In this document: positions 1-11,332 of the stretch, one piece after another
How positions within the stretch are numbered: position 1 is the stretch's first letter
How the letters are laid out: every line of letters begins with the position of its first letter
Notes under the pieces: model-generated
The model's input: the letters and a program-made list of their open reading frames with translations, nothing else
Database searches by the model: none
What the model was told of the DNA's origin: nothing
Source of the DNA: Scedosporium boydii
Taxonomy: Eukaryota > Ascomycota > Sordariomycetes > Microascales > Microascaceae
Direction of reading: 5' to 3'
Length of the DNA stretch: 55,792 nucleotides
Assembly: GCA_002221725.1 (NCBI GenBank)
Contig: NJFT01000254.1
Span: 1 to 55,792 of the forward strand
Made by a program: the position numbers and the translations under genes

Positions 1-353
1 TAGAGAGGACACATCATGCCGTCGAAATGGGCCTAAAGGCGTGGTCGATATGTCTTGGATATCATTTTGAAAGGTGCTACGGGAATTCAAGAGTCGAGAG
101 AACAACAAAGAAAAACAGCGAGAAGAAAAGCATATGGAAAGATTATAACATTGAAGCATTAAAAAGTCTATGATGCTTTGGGTCCGGTATCTCATGACTC
201 TTTCTTTTGTATATACCCCGTAAAACAAAGTGCAAAGTGGTCCTCATCACGCCGCGCTTGTAAACGTTGATTCCTTCATCATCATGATAAACAAAAACCA
301 AAGTAGTACAGGATTTTTCATCATTTCGCATTCACCTCCCTCCTGGATTCGGC
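1..353. other. Noncoding, 3' flank of methyltransferase gene
   Basis: No gene is supported here. The stretch lies downstream of the methyltransferase stop codon and probably holds its 3' untranslated region and terminator on the minus strand. Short open frames on both strands have no recognisable composition. Confidence 0.5.
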
Positions 354-1811
354 TCATTGAGGTTTCCGCGCAGATATCGTATGCAAAGGCAAATACGCAT
401 GAAACGCCGTATCAGCCACGGCCCTCCTTACCTCGACAAGGAACATCTCCACCTGCACGGTTGTCCACCCCAGGCCGTGGACAAAAGGTTTCCTCGCCAA
501 CCCCTTTAAGCCGTCGAGGATGACCGTCTTGAGAAGGTCGCCGCAGTAAGCTAGCTCGGGCCGTTTTGGCCACACGCCTATGGGGCACTTGAGGGAGCGG
601 GGGGAGATGTTCTCAAAGCCGGCGTGGGCGAGGTCGTCTTGAACATGGGTGATAGCGTGGAGGTCGGAACCAAGGGCGTGTAGGCCGTTGGAGAGGTGGT
701 AGTAGAAGTCGCGGAGCCGGTAGGTTGTTTCTGGAGTAAGAGATGAGTCGTCGGATTGTGGGTCGTAGTGTAATTCCTGGATTTCAAGGTAGCCGCCGGG
801 TTTAAGGTGTCTTTGGAGTGTCCATCAGAGTAAGCAATCTAAAAGAGATAGAGTTTTGAGGGTTCCTCGTTTGAGATAGAAAGGGCGGAACTCACTTATA
901 CGCCCTCTCTATTAATTGCTGGCGGTTCTTTATCGAGAAGAGTGTATGTCGGATGTGGATGTAGTCAAAGTGGTCGTCGGGATAGTCCCAGCCGTTCTCA
1001 TGCTCAACATCGTCAACGACGAATTGGACATTGGGCGGCACCAGCTCAGGCTGTATAGGAGAGAGATCCAGTCCAAGGAAAGACGAATTCGGGTATAAGT
1101 CGGCCACTAATAAACACACGACTATGAGCATCTTGAGACACTAAAGTTGAGATTTTGACTGAAAGCAGTGTGCGGGGTCAAGATTGGCCGACTCTGGAAG
1201 GGATGATGTCTAAGACATGGTAGGAATGCGCTTGTCTGCATCCGCCCCTTCGGGTCCGTCGCCGTCACACGTTTGGAGAAAAAGCCGCGCAAGGGGAGAG
1301 ACTTACATTCTGTACACCAGACGCCAGTTCCTGTTCCTGAAATTTTTTGTAGGTTAGTGTCGGCGTTCTCGTATTGGAAGAATCTCAACATCTGCATCTT
1401 GACAATTTCATGGGTAGAAGCATTCCAAATCGTTGCAATGTGACTTAATTTTCATCGGCAAGAGCTTTGAAGCAACAAGAAGATCAACAATAAAAACAAA
1501 AGAATAAACTTAGACTCACCTAAATCTAATACCTCGGCACCAGATTCTAACATATCCTCTACCGGCGCGAAAAATGCTTTACCCTCACACAAGGCAAGCG
1601 TCATGACATGACGCATCTCGTCGCACTGCTGCTCGACTTCGTCGTTGGGGAACGGGTATTTTCCAGCATGGTAGGCGTGGTACCGGAGACCTCCTTCCAT
1701 GACATGTTCAAGTATACTGTCCGTGAGACTCCTCGTCTCAATGGTGGCGTGGTAGGTTTCCGAGTCGGAAGATCCGTCACTGGACCGCGTAGGGCGGCCC
1801 TCGGACGGCAT
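354..1811 (-). CDS. SAM-dependent methyltransferase (LaeA-like / fungal TAM-type), four exons
   Basis: Spliced gene read right to left: exons 1811-1520, 1336-1307, 1106-896 and 810-354, giving 990 nt and 329 residues including the ATG at 1811 and TGA at 356-354. All introns are GT-AG (GTGAGT, GTAAGT, GTGAGT donors; CAG, TAG, AAG acceptors), with a CTAAC branch site before the first acceptor. Residues 44-58 carry the YHAYHAGKYPFPNDE block typical of fungal LaeA-like methyltransferases. Residues 94-104 form the glycine-rich SAM loop VLDLGTGTGVW, with acidic D121 before LSPIQP, DD at 139-140, and the post-core HLKPGGYLEIQE at 179-190. Length matches the family (about 300-350 residues). The family transfers methyl groups from SAM to small molecules or, in LaeA, acts in nuclear control of secondary metabolism; the substrate here cannot be told. 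No biosynthetic genes lie beside it. Intact and probably functional. Confidence 0.9.
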
Positions 1812-2268
1812 GGTTAGGTGCGGAGGTTATGGTTGGCAAGTGGTAATGCTCTAGGACCAGCTGTTGTGTCTGTGATGGTGGAGGTGGATGATAAGGTCTC
1901 AGAATCGGAATCGGAATGGCTAGGGAGTGGTGAGGGTATAATGGTGGAGAGCAGCATGCGGACGGATCAGTTTATAATTTGAGGAAAGTTGGAAAGGACC
2001 TTGGTTGGAACGTGTCAGGCAATATTGGGGATTGAGCGACTGCTTGCCCAGTTTTTGTAGGCAGATGAGTTAGAGTGACGATGCCGTGGAAAGAATGCGT
2101 TTCTAGGCCAGACCAGACGGGATAACCTCCAAGATGTTATTCTCTTCTTCTTCTTTTTTTTTCCTTTTTTACTTTTCTTCGGGAACGAGGCACGGAAGGC
2201 AAGGAAGAAGAAGAAGGGTAGGAAGGGAGTAGGAAGGGATAGTCTAAGGAATGAAGCCAAGACCAAAA

Positions 2269-2308
2269 GATTGGGAGATTGGGAGATTGGAAGATTGGAA
2301 GATTAGAA
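2269..2308. repeat. Tandem repeat, five copies of GATTGGRA
   Basis: Five consecutive 8-bp units: two GATTGGGA, two GATTGGAA and one GATTAGAA. It reads as a small slippage-type minisatellite. An unstable 8-bp unit upstream of a gene could vary in copy number between strains, but no regulatory role is shown. Confidence 0.85.
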
Positions 2309-2397
2309 GAAGACTACTTTGTGGGTGGAAGGCAAAATCCACCTGGACCCAGCAGTCTGGGAAGACGGAACGGGTGGAGATATTTGTAGAACACACA

Positions 2398-2430
2398 CCA
2401 CCACCACCACCACTCCTCCTCCACCACCTC
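2398..2430. repeat. ACC/CTC trinucleotide-rich microsatellite
   Basis: Run of ACC repeats followed by CTC and CCA units. Simple low-complexity sequence with no gene supported across it. Confidence 0.7.
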
Positions 2431-2598
2431 ACGTCAACTGGCACGGGAAGAAATTAGTGCGGCAGATGAAAGGAAAAGCAGCACTAGGGCAAAATACTCC
2501 GCAAGGGTGTGAGGTGGGTCTCTCATCAAGCCATGGCACCCATGATGAGACTTGGCTTGGACGGGAGGGAGATGGGGAGTGGATGAAGTAATAGAAGT

Positions 2599-2727
2599 AT
2601 GTAAACTACATACAGTAGTTCGCGGCGTCTCGGGAGTGGACCAGTGGCTTGGGCTGGATCTCCATGTACGAGGTCGGCGTGAGGAAGAGGGTGTCGTTGA
2701 AGTCGGGGCCGGAGTGCTCACCTATTG
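2599..2727 (-). other. Candidate terminal exon of an unrecognised minus-strand gene
   Basis: Read from right to left, one frame gives a protein-like tail containing GEHSGPDFNDTLFLTPTSY followed by MEIQPKPLVHSRDAANYC, then a stop. Composition is far less repetitive than the neighbouring frames, and the upstream side has possible acceptor-like AG sites among pyrimidine tracts. I could not join it to an upstream exon with a start codon and do not recognise the product. The plus strand over the same bases has a GTAAGT donor-like site near 2733, so coding on the other strand is not excluded. Treat as a hypothesis only. Confidence 0.25.
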
Positions 2728-2733
2728 AGGGAG

Positions 2734-3626
2734 GTAAGTGCTCGCCGGGAGGGGTGAAACAAAAAGCAAGGGGGGGTCGCCTTTTCCTTCTTTATTTTCC
2801 TTCTTTCCTTTTCTTCTTCTTTTTTCCCCCCCTGGGCCTTTGCTCTTTTATTTCCCTTAATGGCCGCGGTTGTGGACGGGAGGAGTGGGAAGGAAGTGGA
2901 GTGAGGTGTGATGCGTGAGAGGGGAAAACTATTATTGCTATTATTACACGCAGAGGGGACAAGGAAGAGGAGACTTGTCTCCGAGGGAGGAGAACATGCC
3001 CATGTTCGCATTTCTCTAATCGTCTAACCATATGCAGAAGCAGATGTCCCCATGTCCCGACAGCCTGGTCCCATGCAAAGTGGAGGGATAGGAGAGGGGA
3101 GAAGGACAAAGAAGAAGGAAAAAAAGTTGGGAGTGGTGGTGCGAAGATGGCAGTATTGGAGATTGGGTGGGTTAGCGGTAGCAGAAACGGGTTAGGAGCG
3201 GAATGGATTGCTACCCTGGTCGAGGCGGACATGGACAGCAAGAGGAGAAGCAAGCGAAGTGTGGATGCTGGTGAGGAGAATGCATGAAGAGAGGGGGGAG
3301 GAGAAAGGGGGGGGAAGGACGACAATATGACGCCCGTTTGTTTCTGAAAAGCTCATTCCGGTCTTGGTTTGAATTTGTATCTGGTCCTGCGTTTATGCGC
3401 GCAGCTTTCGTGATGGATCAATATGCTCTTGGAGTTTCGGCTGCAATTTTTTCATCTCTTTTTTGCCATCTTTTTTGAAGGACTTTTGATAGAGCGACGG
3501 GCGAAGAAGCACCCAAGGGGCCAACGCCATTCCTCTTGGACGTCTGGACCCGAGGATCTGGGTCCTCAGTCGAAACGTTTCGGCTTGGCACTGTGAAGAG
3601 AAGATTTCCCGACGTGGGACCAACTT
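2734..3626. other. Noncoding, homopurine/homopyrimidine-rich interval
   Basis: Dominated by C/T-rich and A/G-rich tracts (for example 2788-2835 and 3270-3320). Such tracts create long but low-complexity open frames rich in Ser, Pro, Leu or Lys; none looks like a real protein. Pyrimidine tracts of this sort are common in fungal promoters and leaders. Confidence 0.5.
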
Positions 3627-3646
3627 GACCAGACTGGACCAGACTG
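3627..3646. repeat. Two tandem copies of a 10-mer, GACCAGACTG
   Basis: Exact duplication of a 10-base unit in noncoding sequence; function unknown. Confidence 0.8.
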
Positions 3647-3757
3647 GCGGTAAGCTGGCGAGGATACTTCTTTGAGGACTTCTTCGAGAGCGCACCGCCC
3701 GGTCGGGGAGGAAATCGAGGCGGAGAGAAACATGGATGGGGGGTACCTTCCCGCCTG

Positions 3758-4134
3758 TACGAAGTAGTGGAGAGTCCAGGGTCACCGAGCCGGTACATCG
3801 CGTGTACGAATTGTTGAGGTTCCTGACCTGAGAGTCGAGTCAGGTGCGAACGCGCTGGCATTCTGGGCACGAACCACCAAGCGCAAGGAGTGTCCAATAC
3901 TAAGGTACTTCGTACAGCCAGGCGTAGCCTCCCTGAACTTGTACGAAGTACAATTGCACTGCCCATCAAGACAAAACAACCAAGCGCCCGCTATGCAATA
4001 TGCACAGCTAGGGAGTTGGAGCGCAGTTTTACGAAGTATTGAGGACGACAATTGATATCAATGTACCATCAAATCGCCAAGAATTTACTGTGATGTTCGA
4101 AGTCGTGATGCTCAACTGTACGTAATACTTCGTA
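3758..4134. repeat. Cluster of five exact TACTTCGTA / TACGAAGTA 9-mers
   Basis: Exact copies at 3758-3766, 3906-3914, 3942-3950, 4030-4038 and 4126-4134, in both orientations, several extended to GTACTTCGTAC. One-mismatch copies follow near 4169 and 4386. By chance an exact 9-mer in either orientation is expected about once per 130 kb, so five in under 400 bp is a real local enrichment. It may be a protein-binding site or the relic of a small mobile sequence. Confidence 0.8.
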
Positions 4135-7100
4135 AGAGCAGTCCCAGGATTGGCACCAAGAAGTCAAGTACTTCGTGTCCGATGTCTGGTTCAATCATGT
4201 CCCGCCCAAGTACATCGTTCTCTGGGCTGTAGCTGCACCAAGTCATGCGCAGTGTGCGAGTTGCCCAGAGAGTACCTGCCTCATCCTTCGCTACTTCACT
4301 GATACACTTCACCAGCTCTCGTACCTCGTACCAACGGTTCAAGGTGCAACTGCCAAAATCCAACCCAGACTGTCGGGTAGGGTACGTACTTCGCACTCTA
4401 CACTCACTACGAACTACAAAGTTTACCACCCACGCCTCCGTGCCTGCCAACTTCATACCTGTGTGCCCTGTGCCTCTGTGCCTCTATGCCTCGCGCTTTC
4501 TTGAACCTGCCCTCTCAGTCCCGAACACCCAGATTCGTCGTAGTTCGAATCGTTCGTTCCATCAATTTTGTTGTCAGGTGCCCGCCGATCCTGCTGCGGG
4601 CGTTAGCGCCTGGACCGCTTCCATGCCACTTCAAGTATCTGCATCAACTCCATCACTGTTGCACCATTCCCAAGCTTCTGGTCCACTGGGAACATGAAGA
4701 GTACTTGGTCCAGCAACATCAATTGATGCACACGTAAACGGGGACACCACACCTCATCATCAACGAAAGTTCTTCTCCCCCCAACAGACGTCGTAAATAT
4801 TCCCTCCTTTTCCCGATGAACTGCACTTGCATATCTCCAAAGGCTCCAAAGGCCCTAGACCCCAGGCTCCGGCCGCTTACTCCATCATGCCACCAGCAAG
4901 TGGAAGCCAGGGCATTTCACATAAACTTGGCAAGGGGTCAACGGGACGCCTTGCGCAGGGGAGTTTATGACGCGCGTTATGGTAGGAATCAATGGTATGT
5001 CGCATGTGCTAATGGTAATTTACGATGCACGAAGTATTACATTTGATCTTGGTATTACTTTGACTACTTCATGGAGGAAAGATTGCGATCCTGTCCCCGC
5101 CTGCTTAATTTCTGTCTCGGCCGTCGCAGGGAATTGCACCGAGCCAGGCCACCCGCGACCACTCACGACCACCCACACCAGCCCAACACCAGCCCACCAA
5201 ATTTCAGGTCGCGTTCGCCTGGGGATGTCCTGGTACGATATGGGCCACCAGGCCCTACCTGGACGGCCGAGCGCTGGCTACGCGTTGCATCGCTCAACAA
5301 GCAATGAGCCGAGCTGAGACTGAATCGCATGTCGGAGTCACGGAAGAGGTTAGTTAGATAACATGAAAGTAAAATAACCTTTTTAAAAATATTAATCTCC
5401 ATAAGAGAAAAAAAAAACTCGCGATAATTGAGAACTAACGAAAGAGGCATGCCTTGAGAAGCAGGGACTATTCCTCAATATCCTCTTCTATAAACAAACG
5501 CAGGCGCCAACTACCAGGGCTACTCAAGTTCGCGAACCAATGTTCGCTCCGACTGCTGAGAATGGTACAAGGCCGATGGAAGGCTCCTTGGAGCACAGAG
5601 TGCTAATTCTGCCGAATCGGAACTTTACTTTACGGAGCGCGGGATGAGAGCCTCGAACCTAGAACCTGGGAATTGACAAAAGCAACGACTTTCATACGGC
5701 CTAGCCAGGCACAGTCGGACTGAGAAGGATGCGAACCAGATTCGCAGTACCCAGGATTTTTGCAGCACTTGACCTGGCCTAGGATTGATTCGATGCTGCT
5801 ATTGTGACGAGCCAGAGAGTGAGAAATCCGCCTGACAAGATACTGGACGAGAGAATAACTGTCTTCCACTACAATTTAGCATAAACTCCTTTGCTAGTTC
5901 AAGAACGACCAACGCCATACTACAAGCTAGTGTACATCTTTTGATGCTTTGGGCTTTGTGAAGGGAAAGGATATGCATTCAGCCAAGCAAGAGGCTTGGA
6001 CGCTGTGGCATCTTCTCCCGATGTGGTGGAGCCCCCACCCATCCTCTCTCACGCATATGCCGCTCAAACAACCAAATACGGAGGCTGGAGTCTAGCCTAG
6101 GTGATATTGATATTTCTGGTGGTTCTATGCAGATGCAGTTCTTAAGAAGACCGACATTTGAGAAGTATGAGCGGTTTCTTGGCATACCTCTTCGTTCCTC
6201 GGTCACCCTGCCTCACTTTGCATTCTCCCATGTCAAAGAGCGCTTCTCTAACCTTGCCTCATCCATCCATGGCCATGGAGCAAACTGACATCGTTCCGGC
6301 AGATAATCCGGCCAACCATGAGTGGCAGTTCCAATCAACGGTCATGATTTGGTCAGGGGCCTATCCGACGAGGTACGTACAGGATCCCTGTCTGGACCAA
6401 CCCCTTGGAACAACCATCACATCACACAGCGCATCGCATCACAGGCCCTGGACCTGTTCCCTGGGATTACCATACGGAGAAGGCCCTCTTGCTCCGCGCA
6501 CACACAATCCCTCTCCTCGTTTTCAATACCGACGCGCAGTAGGGTTACCACCAGTCTTAAATTTTTCCCTTTTGTCCTTCTCTCAGGTATGGCGACATGC
6601 GAGGCGACATTGAAGTGGTGGCGATAAAACCCTAAGTATAGGTAGTATTACCGAGTGCTGCGAGCGAACGTGAGAGCCAAGAAGGAAGGCTGATTTGCTC
6701 ACTTCCGAGGGCAATGACTCGCACTGGGAATTTATGCGATGCGACTGATTCCTCTCACACACAATCATTAACGTGCTCCTCCCTATTATGCATTTGTTTC
6801 CCCCACCTAATGACCTTGACTCTACACTACCATACTTCACACTGCGTCCACTACACTACTCTCCACATACCTCTCCACCTCTCCTGCAGCATCTCGGATG
6901 ATGCGTGAGCTTTTAATTTAATGCCCTGAATCCTTCGTTCAGACACGACACCCCGCCCGACAAGTCTCAGACAGCGGAATTGAGAAACGGCTCCCAGTAC
7001 TTCGTATGGTGTGCGAAGTTACTTCATCTTTGTCTTGGAATAGACTGGTCTACCCGAAAGCACAGTCACAGCCCGGGGCGGTCAGGCCAGGCCAGGCAGG

Positions 7101-7180
7101 CAATGCAAGTAGTCCGACCCAAACTCCCGGGTCCTTCGACAGACCGGGCCAGGTCAGGTTCTTTGTCCCGAAAAAAGTCC
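4135..7180. other. Gene-free interval
   Basis: Several open frames up to 151 codons occur on both strands, but none has recognisable motifs, conserved-looking composition or convincing splice structure. One further exact TACTTCGTA lies at 6998-7006. I see no RNA gene. Confidence 0.4.
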
Positions 7181-7191
7181 TTTTTGCGAGG

Positions 7192-7220
7192 TACGAAGTA
7201 ATAGTGTACACTACGAAGTA
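7192..7220. repeat. Pair of TACGAAGTA 9-mers, 20 bp apart start to start
   Basis: Two exact copies in the same orientation at 7192-7200 and 7212-7220. The close same-facing spacing, about two helical turns, is the sort of arrangement a dimeric binding protein would use. This is inference only. Confidence 0.75.
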
Positions 7221-10200
7221 CACTAGTCCGGTTTTCCCTGCAGGCGGGTAGGGCCTGGATCTGTTTCAGTCCCCAATTTCCCCTTTTACCTTCATGTCCT
7301 CTTTTCTTTCCACCTGCTTCTTCATCCTTTGCGCCGTTCACTTTCACCGATCCCAGCCGATTCTGCTCCTCCCACTCGCCCGGACCCACCCGTCGGACCC
7401 TTTCCCCGATCAGGATTCGTTAAGATGATCTTACCACATTTCGCGCTTGCTTGAAATAGGGGATGCGGTGGTGAGTGGTGCAGAAAGTGCTAGGACGCTA
7501 TTCCCAGTTTGAGACAAAAAGACCCGCCAGTCTGGGTCCGCTAGTGCCCAGTTCCCAGTTCCAAGTTCCGCGTTTCCCTCCTCCACCTCCCGCTTCTAAC
7601 GGCTTGACCACCGGACCAGCCAAAAATGGAGAGAAAACAAGCCTGGTGAAAAGCCAGTCAGCCCCTCTGGGACGAACGTCGTAAACTACAAAGTATCGTG
7701 ATGCAGCCCATTGACTCGCGACCCTTCATTACACTAGTGACAGGATAGGAATGGAAGAGACCCAATCTTGTTTAGGTGGCGTCAAAGTTTCTGCAGATCC
7801 AAGACCTCGGGTCGTGCAGAGGCAAGACTCTGTTCAGACCTCGCTCGGTCCCACTGGCTGCGTTCTGGCCTCATCATCTGCGGAGACCCGAGTAAAAAAA
7901 AACGCGTTCACAACTTCGCAATCCCATTGGCCCCATCTACCAGCCTTTTTCTCTTACTCCTTTTCCCTTCATCTCACCAGTCACGCATCCTCCTATCGCA
8001 ACGCGCTGTGAGCTCGCACGTTTCAACGGCCTCTTGTGAGAGGAGGAAAGAAATAATGAAACGGAAGAAACCAATCCGACAACATGACAACGGTCACACC
8101 CTTTCTAGTAGCTTCTTCCATGTCGCACAATCTAGATGGGATTGCCTCTTCATTCTAATTTACATGACATCACGTCTCGTCGTCCAACCACTTCATAGAT
8201 GGGACCGGTCAAACGCCAGAATCGTCGAGCTCCGACAAATTAATTCCCCCTCATCACATATTCAGACCCACAGGGTTTGCAATGGCAAATAAAAGAAAAG
8301 AGAGCCATCATGTTTGGCAATGGACGATGGCGTTCTTTCCCCCAAAACCGATTCGTCATATTTCCCCCTTTCTGAGATCACCCTAATTCTACGGCCAGGA
8401 ACCGACCAAACTTTCCGGACGCTGGTTGTATAGTTTACGTTGTGGACCTCGCTTGAAGGATTCATTCCTATTCTTCCTTGTCTTCCGAACCTGGGGAGAT
8501 TCCTATTAGTGTTAATTTCCCCACTACCAAGGCATCTCACGGACCGGGGGAGACACCAGGCCAGGTTGTTAACCTATCGGTCATTCTCATCGGCTTCTGG
8601 GGTGGGTCTGCCTTTTTTTCGACGTCTTCCAAGAGCTCCGTTGGTACCAGATATGGGCCGATTTTCGCGGTTTGATATATCCCGCCTCTCGTGGGGGGTC
8701 TTAATAGACGTAGTCTTTTACCTCGGAGTGGACAGACTTTCTATCATCTCTCATCTTTGGAGGGCAGGGGGTGTCCCTGCGCAGGATTACGACGAGTCCA
8801 TCGACCTGGGCTGTGTTATTCACATTTGCCTGCCGAAGGGAATCAATCACTTTTATTGGGCACGTCTGCTAATACCCGCATCATCTTCTATAGAAACCCT
8901 CCTTCTCCAAAGTGTCATCCTCCCCGGTCCTGTCGGAATGTTACCATCTCGTAGCATTTGCTCCGCCCTTGATTTGGCAGGGCAGCATTTGCCTCAGCGA
9001 TGGTAGAGTAGAACGTTCCAGTTGTGTTTCTGGAATTTGGCACGCCGACGATATAAGTCTGGTTCTGTCCCCGCCTTCATAGGGAGGCATTCCTTGATCT
9101 TAATCTAAGTATCCTGGACCGCAAGTCCCAGAGATGAGAGTCTGTAGTATGCCTCGTCGGCACACGACATAGGTCCAGGGGACGATGCAAGCGAGCGTTA
9201 CTTGCATGAAAGCGATGGGTCAAACTTCGAACTTTTGTCAGGAACCCGTCTTGTTTGCGGTTGGCTCTTGTTGATCGTCTGGGTGATGACGTCCTTCTCG
9301 TACGGGCCGATATTTCTTGGGCCGTTCCCGGTCTTTGCCCTTGGGGATGGGAGAAAGGAACTGTTTCCACTACTACTACTACATGTTTCGATGAGGGTCT
9401 GTCACGTTGAAATAAGATTCGAACAGGGTAATACCGAAAATGATAAAATGACAGATTACTTCTCTCACGAGAAGCTCATCTCCTAGATTGCCATATCCTT
9501 CCGGAGGGCAGGCAAACAAGGAAACATGGATCCCTCATATATAAAGTCGGTCGCTCCGAATCTGCTTCTGTTTCTCTCTTCTCGGATGGCTCGGGACTTC
9601 TGTTCCAGCATATCGGAAGATTCCCTCCGCCGCCCTGATTAAATCAACTACGCTCATCGTCTTCGTTGCGCTCTACCATTGTTCGTGATTCGCCAAGCCT
9701 CACTTCTTCATCTCCCCGGGATGGCGTAAGCATCGGGGAGAGTGAGAACCGGTGTAGATCCCTTCTTCCGTGGTCTCTACGTCCGAGGTCTCTAGTCCTG
9801 GGAAGTCTAAGGACTCCAGATTTGTATCCGGAGTTTTTACTCGTATCGGTATGAAGCAGGTAACTGTGCGCTGTTCTACTACACCCGGAAGTGAAAGAAA
9901 GTCCTTGAAGGCCATCATATTTGCAGGGTAGAATCGTGGCCGCCATTAAACAACATATGTCGAGCGCCAACACCGCCGTCGTACATCGAAGGGCGCACGA
10001 AGCAGGGGTGTTAGATTCTAGAAAGGTGCTGCACTTTCTGTCGGTAGGATCAAAAGACGTTTCTCAGAGATTGGGAATGTTCTCGCCTTCTTATCTGATG
10101 TTTTAGAGAAGTCAAACAGGGAGTTTCATTCCCGCAAGAAGCCAAAAAACGATCTCCAGTCGCAGGCCACCTCGATAGCTCACGATCCTGCCTCTGAATC

Positions 10201-11332
10201 GGTTATGTGCGACCAACATTTGCGTCAGGGTAACTGGATCTTGGGCTTGTTGTTGTAGCGCTTTCGATATCAGACCTGCAGCTCATTCAAATGGAAATAG
10301 GAAGTCATGGCAAGACTGAAAGGCTCGCGTATGACTGAATAACGAGGATGACGCTGAGAGCACCAGCACGAATTTCTGATGCCCGCCCTCGTAGCCTTTA
10401 CACAGTAAATACTTCGTGAAAGCAAACCAGCTAATGCCTTCCAAAATGGCTCGGTGTCGTACAGAATGTTATCACTAGCTGCCCCAAAACTACCCTCATA
10501 TCGAGTAGCTTGTAGTCCAAGAAACATCTAGCAAGCAGGGAACCGTCTTTCACGCCGCCATTTCCTTCCCGATAGGAGTGAGAGTGACTTGGGTAAGCTT
10601 GATAATAGCCTTGTGATTTTGGGCTCTTCAGGCTACACTTTACTAGACTTGTGGATCGAGGGATCCCTTCCTAACAGCCCTTTGAGGTTTGCCTTTGGAT
10701 CCCTAAATCTATATCGGATACCTCAAGAAGGGGAACATGCCTAAAAAATGTAGAGGCCAACATCTAAGAGAAGAAGGCACCTATGGCAATGCTGGAAACG
10801 AAAGCGAGATGCCAGTGTACTGGTTCCCGAACCCGTCGCGTTCCTGGAATGGAGAGCACGTCTGTATACGTCCGGAATCTGCCAAAGGCCCTACCAATCC
10901 CCAGTAAGCTTTGTAATGATCAACTCATAGGTAACTCGTGGCGAAGGCAGCAAGAGGCGGACAGGCGCATATGAGGCGCACATGAGCATTGAACCCCTCC
11001 GGCGAGGCCATCCTCCGCTTCCCGAGAGGAACAACCTGGGTGAACGACATGTATGCTCTCTCAAAGCAGTAGCCAAAATGACTCGCGCGCCAAAAGAGCT
11101 GATGACAAAGTTGCTACTGGTAGTGAGTCTGAAAACGGGACTCGCCGCACGTTAAACGATCGGGCAGACCGAAGTCAAAAATAGACTCGTCTTCAAGGGA
11201 ATCTTGGTAGACCCTTTTCAGCAGAGACTAATACTGCTCACCGCATGCTTGCTATAGTGAGTCTGCCCGAAACAATCCAACGTAGCGGTGTATACCAAGT
11301 GAACTCTAAGCGTATTGTGAGGCTGCCTCGTA
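7221..11332. other. Gene-free interval downstream of the metallophosphoesterase
   Basis: No coding region is supported. The longest frame (8440-9006, 188 codons) has no recognisable motif. A (CTA)n microsatellite lies at 9368-9381. Near the 3' side of the phosphoesterase gene, an 11-mer direct repeat TAGTGAGTCTG (11121-11131, 11255-11265) combines with a 10-bp inverted repeat TCGGGCAGAC / GTCTGCCCGA (11160-11169, 11261-11270). Confidence 0.4.

Larger units (their letters stand above)
1812..2433. other. Upstream region of the methyltransferase, with 8-bp tandem repeat
   Basis: Noncoding interval holding the putative promoter of the minus-strand methyltransferase. It contains a T-rich tract near 2150-2170 and a short tandem array. 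No TATA box or operator can be assigned with confidence. Confidence 0.4.

Noticed and set aside
2792..3325. 177-codon Ser/Pro/Leu-rich frame on the minus strand
   Set aside because: Produced by long pyrimidine tracts; low complexity throughout.
5640..5720. B-box-like GGTTCGAGGCTC on the minus strand
   Set aside because: No foldable tRNA cloverleaf around it.
8440..9006. 188-codon open frame on the plus strand
   Set aside because: No recognisable domain, shadowed by other frames, and no splice or promoter support.
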